This document shows positions 7,968 through 16,332 of a DNA stretch of 64,000 nucleotides, one piece after another (the stretch's first letter is position 1; each line of letters begins with the position of its first letter). The notes beneath the pieces were generated by a model. That model saw only the letters and a list, made by a program, of their open reading frames with translations, was not told the origin of the DNA and ran no database searches. Source of the DNA: Myxococcales bacterium (GTDB lineage Bacteria > Myxococcota_A > Polyangia > Nannocystales > Nannocystaceae); the NCBI GenBank assembly GCA_020633315.1, contig JACKDV010000003.1:124001-188000 (forward strand), written 5' to 3'. The position numbers and the translations under genes are program-made.

Positions 7968-9746
7968 ATGCCGTTCCGCCCGTGCCCGCGCGCCGCCCCC
8001 GGGGCCCGCCTCGCCGCGTCGCTGGCCCCCCTGCTGCTGCTGGCCGCGCCGGTGCACGCGGCGCCCGAGCCCGCCGCCCCCGCGACGGGCGAGCCTCCCG
8101 CAGCGGCGGACGAGCCCGAGCCCGACGACGAGCCCGAGCCCGACGACGAGCCCGAGCCCGCGAAGGCGACCGACGACGCCCCGGCCGACGACGGCACCGG
8201 CACCGGCCTGCCCTCGGCCTTCGCCCTGCCCCCCGCCGATCGCCTCGATCCCTACGGCCCGCGTCCCGCCGGGGTGCCCCGGCTGTCCCGCGAGCAGGTG
8301 CTGGACTACGCGCTGGACAACCCGCTGGTCCGCGCCGGCGACGAGAAGATCGCGGCCATGCGCGCCCAGCTCCGCAAGGCCCAGTGGGCCTGGCTGCCCA
8401 TCATCGAGACGGTCAGCACCCTCAGCCCCGGGGCCAACATCGCCTGTGACGACCTCGACGTGACGGGGACCAACTCCGCGGGCGTGGTGGCCTCCGACTT
8501 CGACTTCCAGTGGTGCCGCGCCGCCACCAACCCCGACCTCGACCTGAGCACCCTGCGGGGTTACTTCCAGCAGATCGGCCGGGCCGGCGTGCGCATGTCC
8601 TTCGACGCCGACGCGGTGTTCCCCATCTTCACCTTCGGCAAGATCCGCAACACCAAGCGCCTGGCCCGGGCCGGGGTGGCGCTGGCCAAGCTCGAGAAGC
8701 TGCAGGTCCAGCAGGAGACGATCAAGCTGGTGCTGCAGGCCCACACCACGCTGCTGCTGGCGCGCGAGAGCCAGGTGATCCTGCGCGACGCCAAGGCGGT
8801 GGTCGACAAGGCCCTGACCCGCGTGGAGGCGGATCTGGGCGGCAGCGGGGACGACTGGGACGCCGACGCCGACGTGGCCAATCCCGATCGCGATCCCAAC
8901 GATCTCGTCCGCGTGCAGCTGGCCCAGGTGGAGGTGGAGCAGCTCATGCGCGACGCGCTGCGGGCCGAGGCGCTGGCCCTGTCGGCGCTGTGGGCCCTGG
9001 CCGGCAAGGCCGCTCCGCCCGGCTTCGACGTGGTGGAAGATCGCCTCGAGCCCTTCACCATCGAGGGCGGCCGCCTGCCGCTCGACGACTACAAGCACAT
9101 CGCCATCCGCGAGCGCCCCGAGGCCCACATGGCCCGCGCGGCGGTGGAGGCTCGGCAGGCGCAGGAGAAGCTGGCGCGCGCGGCCTTCCTGCCCGACCTG
9201 GGGCTGGTGGTGGGCGTGGGCTATGCGTTCTCCAACGCGGTCGACCGCGAGATGAGCCAGCTCTACTACCAGGACCGCTTCAACTACTCGCGCGTGACCG
9301 CGGCGCTGGCCATGCGCTGGCGCTGGGACTTCCACAACCGCGCCTTCGACCTGCAGAAGGCGCGCGCCGATCTGCGCGCGCAGGAGTACCAGCGCGAGGC
9401 GGCCGAGCTGCTGCTGGGCCAGGACGTCAACCAGGCCTACCAAGACGTGGTGCAGGCCGAGCACCGCATCGTGCTGTCGCAGCGGGCCACCGAGCTCGAG
9501 TGGCAGCTGGTGGTCTCCTTCGAGCAGCGCGACATGGTGGGCAGCGGCGACACCGACCAGCTGCTGCGCGCGCTCAAGGACTGGTACAAGAAGCGCTTCG
9601 AGGAGGCCGAGGCGATCCACGCGCACAACGAGGCGGTGGCTCGCCTCGCGCGCGCCACGGGCACCCCGCTGATCGCGCCGCAACGCCCCCAGCCCCCCGC
9701 CGAGGGCTCCCAGGGGGCCTCTGGGGCGGCGTCCTCGTCCCCGTGA
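7968..9746 (+). CDS. TolC-family outer membrane efflux protein
   Basis: This protein of about 592 residues starts with a signal peptide (MPFRPCPRAAPGARL... then LLLLAAP..AHA-like cleavage site). A Pro/Glu/Asp-rich segment follows, containing repeats of DEPEPD. Then come long amphipathic helices with Ala- and Glu/Arg-rich heptads, such as AKLEKLQVQQETIKLVLQAH and the mirrored C-terminal helix region, as in TolC-like trimeric channels. ATG 7968 gives the cleanest signal peptide; ATG 7959 and upstream TTG are also in frame. It would form the outer membrane exit of an efflux or type I secretion system. No inner membrane partner is adjacent; a MlaC-like gene follows about 120 bp later. Confidence 0.8.
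   Translation: MPFRPCPRAAPGARLAASLAPLLLLAAPVHAAPEPAAPATGEPPAAADEPEPDDEPEPDDEPEPAKATDDAPADDGTGTGLPSAFALPPADRLDPYGPRPAGVPRLSREQVLDYALDNPLVRAGDEKIAAMRAQLRKAQWAWLPIIETVSTLSPGANIACDDLDVTGTNSAGVVASDFDFQWCRAATNPDLDLSTLRGYFQQIGRAGVRMSFDADAVFPIFTFGKIRNTKRLARAGVALAKLEKLQVQQETIKLVLQAHTTLLLARESQVILRDAKAVVDKALTRVEADLGGSGDDWDADADVANPDRDPNDLVRVQLAQVEVEQLMRDALRAEALALSALWALAGKAAPPGFDVVEDRLEPFTIEGGRLPLDDYKHIAIRERPEAHMARAAVEARQAQEKLARAAFLPDLGLVVGVGYAFSNAVDREMSQLYYQDRFNYSRVTAALAMRWRWDFHNRAFDLQKARADLRAQEYQREAAELLLGQDVNQAYQDVVQAEHRIVLSQRATELEWQLVVSFEQRDMVGSGDTDQLLRALKDWYKKRFEEAEAIHAHNEAVARLARATGTPLIAPQRPQPPAEGSQGASGAASSSP
8109..8159 (+). repeat. Short 18-bp in-frame tandem repeat in TolC-like gene
   Basis: The unit gacgagcccgagcccgac is repeated almost three times without interruption and encodes DEPEPD. 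It lies just after the signal peptide in a flexible periplasmic leader. The copies are identical, so repeat number may vary between strains by slippage. Confidence 0.8.
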
Positions 9747-9761
9747 TCGAGGGCACTCGGC

Positions 9762-9767
9762 TATGCT
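9762..9767 (+). promoter_or_regulatory. Candidate -10 element (GGCTATGCT) before the mlaC-like gene
   Basis: TATGCT preceded by GGC stands out in the GC-rich 121-bp gap. It matches the (T/G)GCTANNNT pattern seen in front of several other genes in this window. No convincing -35 box is visible. It would give a leader of roughly 95 bases. Confidence 0.35.
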
Positions 9768-9867
9768 CCCGGCCCGTGAATACTGCGCGGAAGGGGCGCG
9801 TCTCACGGCCCGGCTCGGCGAGACCGACCCCTCGGCTCCCCCGCCAACGAATCCCCAACACGGCTCC

Positions 9868-10476
9868 ATGACCATGCGCAAGACCATCGCTGCCCTGACC
9901 CTCAGCTGCGCGCTGCTGCTGCCCTCCCTTGCCCTCGCCGAAGGCGGCGCCGGGGCCATCGACGCCTTCAAGCAGTCCCACCAAGAGGTCACCACCCTGG
10001 TCGACACCGGGGCCAAGGCCGACGAGATCCAGACGCGGGTCGACCAGATGCTCGACTACGACTGGATCGCCATCGCGGCCCTGGGCGGGCCCAAGCACTT
10101 CGACGAGCGCTGCACCGAGCGCTGCGACGAGTACAAGGCCCTGCTCACCAAGCTCATCCGCAAGAACTACCTCAAGCGCATCGAGGCCAAGGATCGCGGC
10201 TCCGTCGAGTACCTCCGCGAGCACGTCCGCGAGAAGGCCACCAAGGTCGACACCAAGGTGACCTTCAAGGACGACGAGGGCGAGACCAAGAGCGTCGAGA
10301 TCGACTACGTGATGCACAAGGTCGACGACAAGTGGCAGGTCCGCGACATCATCACGGAGGGGGTGAGCATGGCCAAGAACTTCCGTTTCGAGATCGGCGA
10401 GCTCCACAAGAAGGGCGGGATGGACGAGGTCATCTCCAGCCTGCAGAAGAAGCTCGCGGAGCTCGACGCCGAGTAG
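9868..10476 (+). CDS. MlaC/Ttg2D-family periplasmic phospholipid-binding protein
   Basis: This 202-residue protein has a clear signal peptide (MRKTIAALTLSCALLLPSLALAEG). The mature part follows the MlaC/toluene-tolerance layout: a helix, then MLDYDWIAIAALGGP, a KLIRKNYLKRI helix, and strands including EIDYVMHKVDDKWQVRDIITEGVSMAKNFRFE. In this family the VDDKWxVxDVxxEGVSL segment lines the lipid pocket. The protein would carry phospholipid across the periplasm between an outer membrane complex and an ABC importer. The MlaEFBD genes are not in the window. The ATG at 9868 or that at 9874 could be the start; both give the same signal peptide. Confidence 0.85.
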   Translation: MTMRKTIAALTLSCALLLPSLALAEGGAGAIDAFKQSHQEVTTLVDTGAKADEIQTRVDQMLDYDWIAIAALGGPKHFDERCTERCDEYKALLTKLIRKNYLKRIEAKDRGSVEYLREHVREKATKVDTKVTFKDDEGETKSVEIDYVMHKVDDKWQVRDIITEGVSMAKNFRFEIGELHKKGGMDEVISSLQKKLAELDAE

Positions 10477-10521
10477 ATCGACCCTCACCCGCTCCCCACG
10501 GCCTCGCGCCCGGGCGTTCGC

Positions 10522-10530
10522 TGCTACCAT
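10522..10530 (+). promoter_or_regulatory. Extended -10-like motif TGCTACCAT before lipoprotein gene
   Basis: TGCTACCAT ends 6 bases before the ATG at 10537. That distance leaves no room for a normal leader, so transcription would begin at or near the start codon. The same pattern recurs before other genes in the window. Confidence 0.35.
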
Positions 10531-10536
10531 CCCGCC

Positions 10537-12393
10537 ATGCGGGCGAGCAGCCGTCCCGGGCCCGGGGCCGCGTCGATCCCGGGGAGCCCCCCGCCGTGGC
10601 TCGCCCCGGCGTGGCTGCTGCTCGCGGCCTGCGGCGCCGACCCCATCGAGGCCGCCGGCCAGATCGGCCGCGGGATCAACCTCGCCACCGGCGATCAGTC
10701 CCCCCTGCCCCGCCTCGCCTTCGTGGACGAGCCCTGCCCGGGAGCCGCCGGCGGCTGCGATGCCAGCGGCGACCGGGCCTGCGAGCTGCTCCTGGTCGAC
10801 ACCCTCGCCCCGCTGACCGCCGTGCGCGACCCCGAGGCCAGCGGCTCGAGCCTGGTGGTCGACGGCTGCCTCGAGATCCGCCCGGCCGAGGGCCTGGGCG
10901 CCGACGATCCCGATCCCGCCGACCTCGAGGCCGCGGTCTCCCGCTTCCGCTTCCGCCACCTGCCCGTGGTGCGGGCCCCCGACCAAGACGGCTGGAGCTG
11001 GACCGCCGGCAACCAGAGCGCCGTCATCGAGCCGGGCGGGGTGCTGGGCGGCAACCTCCTGCGCAACTTCGCGGTGGCGATGCGCTTCCCCGTGCGCCCA
11101 CGCCCCTCCGCCGACGGCATGCCGGGCGAGCCCGAGCCGCCCTCCATCGCCCTGTACACCGAGTTTCCCGGCAGCGAGGAGATCCTGGCCGACCAGGGGC
11201 GGGCGTTCCTGCCCCTGCAGTTCCCGGGGCGCCTGCTCGGCCGCGAGCTCACCGATCGCTGCGAGGTGGACGAGGGCCGCTGCGAGCTCGACGGCTTCGA
11301 CCTCACCACCAGCACCGCCGAGATCCCGCTGGCCGCCTCGCGCATGGTGATGGACGCCTGCGTGGCGATCCCCCCGTGCTCGCTGCGCTACGTGCCCTCG
11401 AGCGGCGATCCCTTCGGCGTGGGGAGCTGCTCGCTCAGCGCCGGGCCCACCTTCACCGCCGACGAGGCCGCGTGCGTCACCGCCACCGACCCCGAGCGGG
11501 GCGGGCACTCGGCGAGCCTGGTGGTGGCCACCGGCGTGCCCGGGCTGGTGCTGTTCTCCGACAGCGCCGCGCGCATGTTCGGGGATCTCACCGAGCTGCC
11601 GGCCTGCCCCGAGCCCCTCAGCCCCAACACCGAGGTCGAGCTCGACCAGGAGGCCTGCCTCATCGGCGACGATGGCGTGCTCCACGTGGCGGGCTGGCCA
11701 TCGGCGGGCGAGGATGCGCCGCTAACGCGCCTTCGGGTGCGCAGCCTGGCCCTGGTGCCGGGCGCCGCGCGCAGCCGGGCCGAGGGGCCCTGCGACCGGG
11801 CCGAGGAGCGCCGCCAGGCCCTCGACAACCAGTGCGATCGATACCGCCGCGCCGCCCGTAGCTCTGCCGGTGAGGTCGACATTCGCAATGCAGCGCCGCC
11901 CTACTCGGGCCAGCGCGACGATGCCGACGCGGATCAGGCCGATCCCGCGGCCACCTCGCTCGCGGTGCTCGGCGAGAGCGCGCTCCAAGACCTCTCCTCG
12001 GGACCGCGCCCCTTGCGCTGGATCCCCACCATCGTCATGCCGGCCGATCACCCGCTGGCGGTCTCGCTGCGGCGCGACGTCGCCCCCGATGCGCTGCAGC
12101 CCGACGGCCTGCTGGGCGCGGGGATCCTGCGGGGCACCGAGACCGTCCTCGACTACACCGACCTCAACCCCTCGCTGCGGATCAGCTGCCTCGAGCCCCA
12201 CGACGGGCGCTGCCACGTCCTGCCCGACTGCCGCGACGACCGCAGCCAGGCCTGCTGTCACGGGCTGCCACGCACCCTGCTCGACGAGTACATTCGAACC
12301 CTGGGCGACGACACCTGCTGCGGCGCTCTGTCGGCCGACGATCTGGTCGAGCTGCAGCAAGCGGGACATTGTGAGAGTACCTCGCCGCCGTGA
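10537..12393 (+). CDS. Hypothetical Cys-rich lipoprotein
   Basis: This 618-residue protein starts with a lipoprotein signal ending in LLLAACG, so the mature protein would be anchored by a lipidated Cys at about residue 32. The rest is acidic, rich in Pro, Asp and Cys, with many paired cysteines (for example CLEPHDGRCHVLPDCRDDRSQACCHG near residues 549-574) that suggest disulfides in an extracytoplasmic protein. I recognise no enzymatic motif. The C-terminus has a TLGDDTCCGALSADDLVELQ segment. It stands alone between the mlaC-like gene and dsbD. A family of large Cys-rich lipoproteins of unknown function is plausible for the lineage, but function is unknown. Confidence 0.75.
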   Translation: MRASSRPGPGAASIPGSPPPWLAPAWLLLAACGADPIEAAGQIGRGINLATGDQSPLPRLAFVDEPCPGAAGGCDASGDRACELLLVDTLAPLTAVRDPEASGSSLVVDGCLEIRPAEGLGADDPDPADLEAAVSRFRFRHLPVVRAPDQDGWSWTAGNQSAVIEPGGVLGGNLLRNFAVAMRFPVRPRPSADGMPGEPEPPSIALYTEFPGSEEILADQGRAFLPLQFPGRLLGRELTDRCEVDEGRCELDGFDLTTSTAEIPLAASRMVMDACVAIPPCSLRYVPSSGDPFGVGSCSLSAGPTFTADEAACVTATDPERGGHSASLVVATGVPGLVLFSDSAARMFGDLTELPACPEPLSPNTEVELDQEACLIGDDGVLHVAGWPSAGEDAPLTRLRVRSLALVPGAARSRAEGPCDRAEERRQALDNQCDRYRRAARSSAGEVDIRNAAPPYSGQRDDADADQADPAATSLAVLGESALQDLSSGPRPLRWIPTIVMPADHPLAVSLRRDVAPDALQPDGLLGAGILRGTETVLDYTDLNPSLRISCLEPHDGRCHVLPDCRDDRSQACCHGLPRTLLDEYIRTLGDDTCCGALSADDLVELQQAGHCESTSPP

Positions 12394-12453
12394 CCGCCAC
12401 GCCGGGCTAACGATCGCCCCGCTCGCCCCGTTGTTTCCCCGAAGAGGGCCGCC

Positions 12454-13779
12454 ATGGATCCATCGACGCTAGTCTCGACCCCCGCCCTGCTGGCCTTCGC
12501 CGAGCCCGACTTCGCCGCGGGCGGGCTGGGGGCCTACGTCACGGCCTTCCTCTCCGGCGTGCTGGTCGACCTCACGCCCTGCGTGTTCCCCCTCATCCCG
12601 ATCACGGTGGCGGTGTTCGGAGCCAAGGGCGTCTCGCGGGGGCGCGCGCTGTTCCTGGCCACCGCCTACGTGCTGGGCATGGCCACGCTCTACACCAGCC
12701 TCGGCGTGGTGGTGGCGCTCACCGGCGGCGCCTTCGGAGCGTGGCTGGCCAACCCCTGGGTGGTCATCCCCATCGCGCTGCTGCTGCTGGCGCTCGCGGC
12801 CAGCATGTTCGGCGCCTTCGACCTGCAGCTTCCGGTCAGCATGCAGAGCCGGCTCAACACCGTGGGCGGCGCGGGCCCGGTGGGCGCGTTCCTCATGGGC
12901 CTGGTCTCGGGCTTCATCTCGGCGCCCTGCACCGGCCCCGTGCTGGTCTCGCTGCTCACCCTCATCGCCAAGGCCTCGGCCTCCGGCGGCGGGGTGTTCT
13001 ACGGCGGATCGCTGCTGTTCGTGTACGCGCTGGGCATGGGCACGCTGTTCTTCGCGGTGGCCCTGGGGGCCAGCCTGTTCCGACCCGGCCCGTGGATGGA
13101 GTACATCAAGAGCTTCTTCGGCGTGCTGCTGGTGGTGATGGCGCTCTACTTCCTGCGCCCGCTGTCCACCAAGCTCGAGAACCTCATCCTCGATCCGAGC
13201 TGGGGCTTCTTGGCGGCCGTCACCGCGGTGCTGGTGGGCGTGGGCCTGGGCGCCATCCACCTGTCGTTCCACGGCCCCCGGAGCGAGCGCTTCCGCAAGG
13301 CGCTCGCGGTGGGGGTCACCGTGTTCGGCGGGATCGTGGCCGTCAACAACGTGATGTACGTGCCGCCGATGGACTGGCAGACCGTCACCACCATCGACGA
13401 GCTGCAGGCGCAGATCGAGCGGGCCGAGGCCGACGACAAGCCGCTGCTCATCGACTTCGCGGCCAAGTGGTGCCTGCCCTGCAAGGAGATGGACAAGCTC
13501 ACCTTCCACGACGAGCGGGTCGAGCCGCTCATCACCACGCGCTTCCACCTGGTGAAGGTCGACGTCACCGATGGCACCGACGATCACAGCGCCATGCAGG
13601 AGGCCTTCGGCAGCGCCACGCTGCCCAGCGTGCTGATCTACGCCAAGGGCTCGGGGCTCCGCGAGCACCTGCCCAAGCTGCGCGAGGGCGAGGCCATGCC
13701 CGCGGCCGCGGTGCACTTCAAGGAGCTCGTCGACGCGGAGACCTTCCTCGCCGAGGTGGAGCCCGTCGCCCTGCAGTAG
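12454..13779 (+). CDS. Short DsbD-type thiol:disulfide interchange protein (CcdA-like + thioredoxin domain)
   Basis: This 441-residue protein has a membrane part with the two reactive cysteines of the CcdA/DsbD family, DLTPC43 and APC159T, spread over about eight hydrophobic segments from residue 27 to 296. A C-terminal thioredoxin-like domain from about 310 carries AAKWCLPC with Cys340 and Cys343 and a cis-Pro in TLPSV. The N-terminal periplasmic DsbD-alpha domain found in E. coli is absent; only about 25 residues precede the first membrane segment. It should move electrons from cytoplasmic thioredoxin to the periplasm. It converges on a lipoprotein with a glutaredoxin-like CGVC site, a possible acceptor. 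Confidence 0.88.
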   Translation: MDPSTLVSTPALLAFAEPDFAAGGLGAYVTAFLSGVLVDLTPCVFPLIPITVAVFGAKGVSRGRALFLATAYVLGMATLYTSLGVVVALTGGAFGAWLANPWVVIPIALLLLALAASMFGAFDLQLPVSMQSRLNTVGGAGPVGAFLMGLVSGFISAPCTGPVLVSLLTLIAKASASGGGVFYGGSLLFVYALGMGTLFFAVALGASLFRPGPWMEYIKSFFGVLLVVMALYFLRPLSTKLENLILDPSWGFLAAVTAVLVGVGLGAIHLSFHGPRSERFRKALAVGVTVFGGIVAVNNVMYVPPMDWQTVTTIDELQAQIERAEADDKPLLIDFAAKWCLPCKEMDKLTFHDERVEPLITTRFHLVKVDVTDGTDDHSAMQEAFGSATLPSVLIYAKGSGLREHLPKLREGEAMPAAAVHFKELVDAETFLAEVEPVALQ

Positions 13780-13780
13780 C

Positions 13781-13796
13781 GAGGCTCCGACGCCTC
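13781..13796. terminator. Hairpin between convergent dsbD and glutaredoxin genes
   Basis: GAGGC and GCCTC form a 5-bp stem around the loop TCCGAC, directly after the dsbD stop and overlapping the stop of the convergent gene. It could act in both directions. There is no T tract, as usual for such GC content. Confidence 0.35.
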
Positions 13797-14493
13797 ACAG
13801 CAGCTGCTCGAGGCGGGCGCGATCGAAGCCCACGATGAGCTGACCGCCCACGTCGATCACCGGCACGCTGCCCGTGCGCACGCCCTGGGCCTGGGCCTTG
13901 GCCTGCAGCTCGGCCGCGGCCGCGCGGTCCTTCTCGATGTCCTTGGCCTCGTAGTCCACGCCCTTGCGCTTCAGGTAGCCCTCGAGCTTCTTGCACACGC
14001 CACACCACGCGGTCTTGTAGACGATCACGCCCTCGACCTTGGCCACCTGCTCGGGCGGCCGCAGGCCCTCGGGGAGGCTCACGTCGCTGCTGCGCCCCTC
14101 CCCCAGCGCGAGCTCCTCGAACAGGTCGCGGGGCACCGTCCTCAGGCGAAAGCGTCCGTCGGCCTCGGCCGCGCCCAGGTTGGTCACCCACACCGTGCCG
14201 GCCGGCGCCTCCGGGCCCGACAGCAGCTTCACCCGCACCAGGCCCCGGGCCTCGGGCGGCACCGCATCCACCTTGCTGGTGTCGGCGAACACGCCCCGGT
14301 CGCCGGCGTAGGTGAGTATCGCGTCCGAGGCGCCCGGCTCGAGGAACGCCTCGGCGTCCGCGGCGGGCGGAGCATCGGGGTCGGTGGCCTCGATCTTGGG
14401 GGCGGGCGGGCGCTCGGGCTCGCAGGCCAGCGCCACGAGCACCGCCGCCGACGCCAGGAAGCGGAGGGTCGGGCGAGCACGAAGGCGGGTCAT
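13795..14493 (-). CDS. Lipoprotein with C-terminal glutaredoxin-like domain
   Basis: This 232-residue protein has a signal ending LVALAC, giving a lipidated Cys24. Residues 50-150 form a domain with no family I recognise, containing a GVFADTSKVDAVPPEARGLVRV stretch. From about residue 154 there is a glutaredoxin fold: VIVYKTAWCGVCKKLEGYL with Cys164 and Cys167, then SVPVIDVGG with the cis-Pro at 211. The site CGVC differs from the CPYC of classical glutaredoxins. Export as a lipoprotein implies action in the periplasm, where it may be kept reduced by the DsbD-like protein encoded convergently 16 bp away. The ATG at 14493 fits the signal peptide. Confidence 0.8.
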   Translation of the reverse strand: MTRLRARPTLRFLASAAVLVALACEPERPPAPKIEATDPDAPPAADAEAFLEPGASDAILTYAGDRGVFADTSKVDAVPPEARGLVRVKLLSGPEAPAGTVWVTNLGAAEADGRFRLRTVPRDLFEELALGEGRSSDVSLPEGLRPPEQVAKVEGVIVYKTAWCGVCKKLEGYLKRKGVDYEAKDIEKDRAAAAELQAKAQAQGVRTGSVPVIDVGGQLIVGFDRARLEQLL

Positions 14494-14504
14494 GGTGGCT
14501 CGGG

Positions 14505-14510
14505 AGTATA
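14505..14510 (-). promoter_or_regulatory. -10 element TATACT for the glutaredoxin lipoprotein
   Basis: On the minus strand TATACT lies 11 bases before the ATG at 14493, within an otherwise very GC-rich stretch. No clear -35 hexamer is visible 17 bases further upstream. Confidence 0.45.
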
Positions 14511-14556
14511 GGACCGCGGCCGCGGCGCGACGACCCATCTTCCCGGGCCGTGGCTT

Positions 14557-14568
14557 GGGGTATACCCC
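14557..14568. promoter_or_regulatory. Perfect palindrome GGGGTATACCCC in divergent promoter region
   Basis: A 12-bp perfect palindrome whose centre, TATACC, could be the -10 of the plus-strand gene starting at 14586. It may be an operator that shares the site with RNA polymerase. It lies between two divergent genes. Confidence 0.4.
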
Positions 14569-14585
14569 GCAGCGAGACCGTCGCG

Positions 14586-16295
14586 ATGGCGCGCTTCTCC
14601 TCCACCCCGCGGGCGACCGATCGCCCGGTGTTCGCGCTGCTCCGCGCCGCCGCGGCCCTGGCGGGGATCGCCTTCGTGCTGGTGGCGCTGTCGTACTCCG
14701 GCTACCTCAGCTACACCGAGCTCGACGCCCCCGAGGTCGACCCGCCCACCTACGCCTTCGAGGTCGACCCCACCGGCCGGCGCCTGAGCTACGGCCGCTC
14801 GTGGATCGACCGCGACGGCCGGCTGTGGCGCATGCACCTCGAGGGCTCGCCCGTGGAGATCGGCGACGCCCGGGGCCGCCTCAGCGAGCGGCTGTTCCGC
14901 GAGCTCGACGACCGGGTGCGCGACATGATCGAGCGCCGCTACGGCGCCTGGCTCGAGCAGTGGACCGCGGCCATGGTGCTGCGCTGGGACTACCGCGGGG
15001 CCGATCGCTACCTCGACGAGGAGCACCGCAACGAGCTGGCCGCCATGGCCAAGGCGCTGCCCGCCAACGAGGACGATCGCATCGACAGCTACCACCGCAT
15101 GTTCCTCTACCAGTGCGTCTACGGCCTGGGACAGCGGCTCGACGACGTGCTGCTCGAGGGCAGCATGTTCGCCGCCACTCCCAAGCGCACCGCGGCGGGC
15201 GAGCCGGGCAACCTCATCATCGGACGCACCCTGAGCTTCGACCTCGGCCGCGACTTCGAGGCCGATCGCATCGTGGCCTTCCACCACCCCGACGGGCGCT
15301 ACCCCTTCGTCTCGGTGGGCTGGGCGGGGCTGATGGGCGTGGTCACGGGGATCAACGCGCGCGGCATCTTCGTGGCCCTCGACCCCGCGCGCACCGACGA
15401 CCCCCCCGAGGAGGGCGCCCCGCTGCCGCTGGTGCTGCGCACCGTGCTCGAAGAGGCCGACACCCTCGAGCGCGCGGTCGAGATCATCCAGGAGGCCGAG
15501 CTGCGCAGCTCCGGCATCGTGCTGGTGGGCGACGGCATGCACCGCAAGGCGGTGGTGATGGAGGTGGCCCCGCGCGACCGCGAGAACCGTCGCATCGTGC
15601 GGGGCGAGGACGAGGCCGTGGTGTGGGCCACCGATCACATGGTGGACGAGGCCTTCGAGAGCGACCTGCAGAACGACTGGGTGCGGCGCTACACCTCCTC
15701 GGGCTACCGCTACGATCGCCTCGAGGAATTGCTCACCACCGGCGAGCCCATGGATCCCGCGCGCGCGGTGGCGGTGCTGCGGGACCGCCGGGGCAAGGGC
15801 GACGAGGAGCTGGGCCTGGGCAACCACAATGCGCTGGAGAACCTCACCACCACGCACTCGGTGGTGGTCGACGCCACGGCCATGGTCATGTGGGTGTCCG
15901 AGGGGCCCTCCACCCTCGGGCGCTACCAGGCCATCGACCTGGCCCGCAGCCTGGGGCGCGACGACGGCCCCGCCGCGCCGCTCGACGACCTGCCCGCCGA
16001 TCCGCTGCTCTACAGCGAGGAGTTCCGCGACTACCAGGAGGCCATCGAGGCCATCGACCACGCGCGGGTGATGCTGGGCCGCGGCATGCCCGAGCGCGCC
16101 CGCTGGTCGGCCCAGGTGGCGCTGGCCCTGGCGCCCGATCTGGGCGAGCTGCACCGCCTGCTCGGCGACATCGAGCGCGAGCTGGGCAACTTCGATCGGG
16201 CCCGTGAGCACTACAAGCGCTACCTCGAGCTGGTGCCGGGGCGCCGGCGCGAGCAGGTGCGGGTCGAGGGCATCCTGGCCGAGCTCGAGGGGTGA
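14586..16295 (+). CDS. C45 (acyl-CoA:6-APA acyltransferase-like) Ntn-hydrolase homologue lacking the nucleophile Cys, with C-terminal TPR
   Basis: This 569-residue protein has one N-terminal membrane anchor (about 16-38). Residues 150-440 follow the layout of the peptidase C45 family: a strand with SMFAATP, then GNLIIGRTLSFD, then FVSVGWAGLMGVVTGINARGIFVAL, and a late HNALENLTTTHSVVVDA segment that resembles the substrate-side motif. In active members a Cys of a CTSF or CSSF motif becomes the N-terminal nucleophile; here the aligned position is Gly192 followed by Ser193. The C-terminus (about 480-560) has two TPR-like helical repeats. The protein is probably an envelope protein without classical autoprocessing, unless Ser193 serves. 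The start ATG 14586 follows the palindromic promoter region; an upstream in-frame start is less likely. Confidence 0.65.
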   Translation: MARFSSTPRATDRPVFALLRAAAALAGIAFVLVALSYSGYLSYTELDAPEVDPPTYAFEVDPTGRRLSYGRSWIDRDGRLWRMHLEGSPVEIGDARGRLSERLFRELDDRVRDMIERRYGAWLEQWTAAMVLRWDYRGADRYLDEEHRNELAAMAKALPANEDDRIDSYHRMFLYQCVYGLGQRLDDVLLEGSMFAATPKRTAAGEPGNLIIGRTLSFDLGRDFEADRIVAFHHPDGRYPFVSVGWAGLMGVVTGINARGIFVALDPARTDDPPEEGAPLPLVLRTVLEEADTLERAVEIIQEAELRSSGIVLVGDGMHRKAVVMEVAPRDRENRRIVRGEDEAVVWATDHMVDEAFESDLQNDWVRRYTSSGYRYDRLEELLTTGEPMDPARAVAVLRDRRGKGDEELGLGNHNALENLTTTHSVVVDATAMVMWVSEGPSTLGRYQAIDLARSLGRDDGPAAPLDDLPADPLLYSEEFRDYQEAIEAIDHARVMLGRGMPERARWSAQVALALAPDLGELHRLLGDIERELGNFDRAREHYKRYLELVPGRRREQVRVEGILAELEG

Positions 16296-16320
16296 GCGGG
16301 CGCGAGGGCGCCGAGGCGGC

Positions 16321-16326
16321 TATCAT
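16321..16326 (+). promoter_or_regulatory. -10-like TATCAT before prolyl oligopeptidase gene
   Basis: GGCTATCAT ends 6 bases before the GTG start at 16333 and fits the recurrent (T/G)GCTANNNT pattern. The upstream gene ends only 26 bases earlier. Confidence 0.35.
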
Positions 16327-16332
16327 GGGTCG

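Noticed and set aside
9747..9767. Sigma-54 promoter GGCAC...TGCT
   Set aside because: The GG and GC dinucleotides are 11 bases apart rather than 10 and the -24 is GGGCAC; the match is poor.
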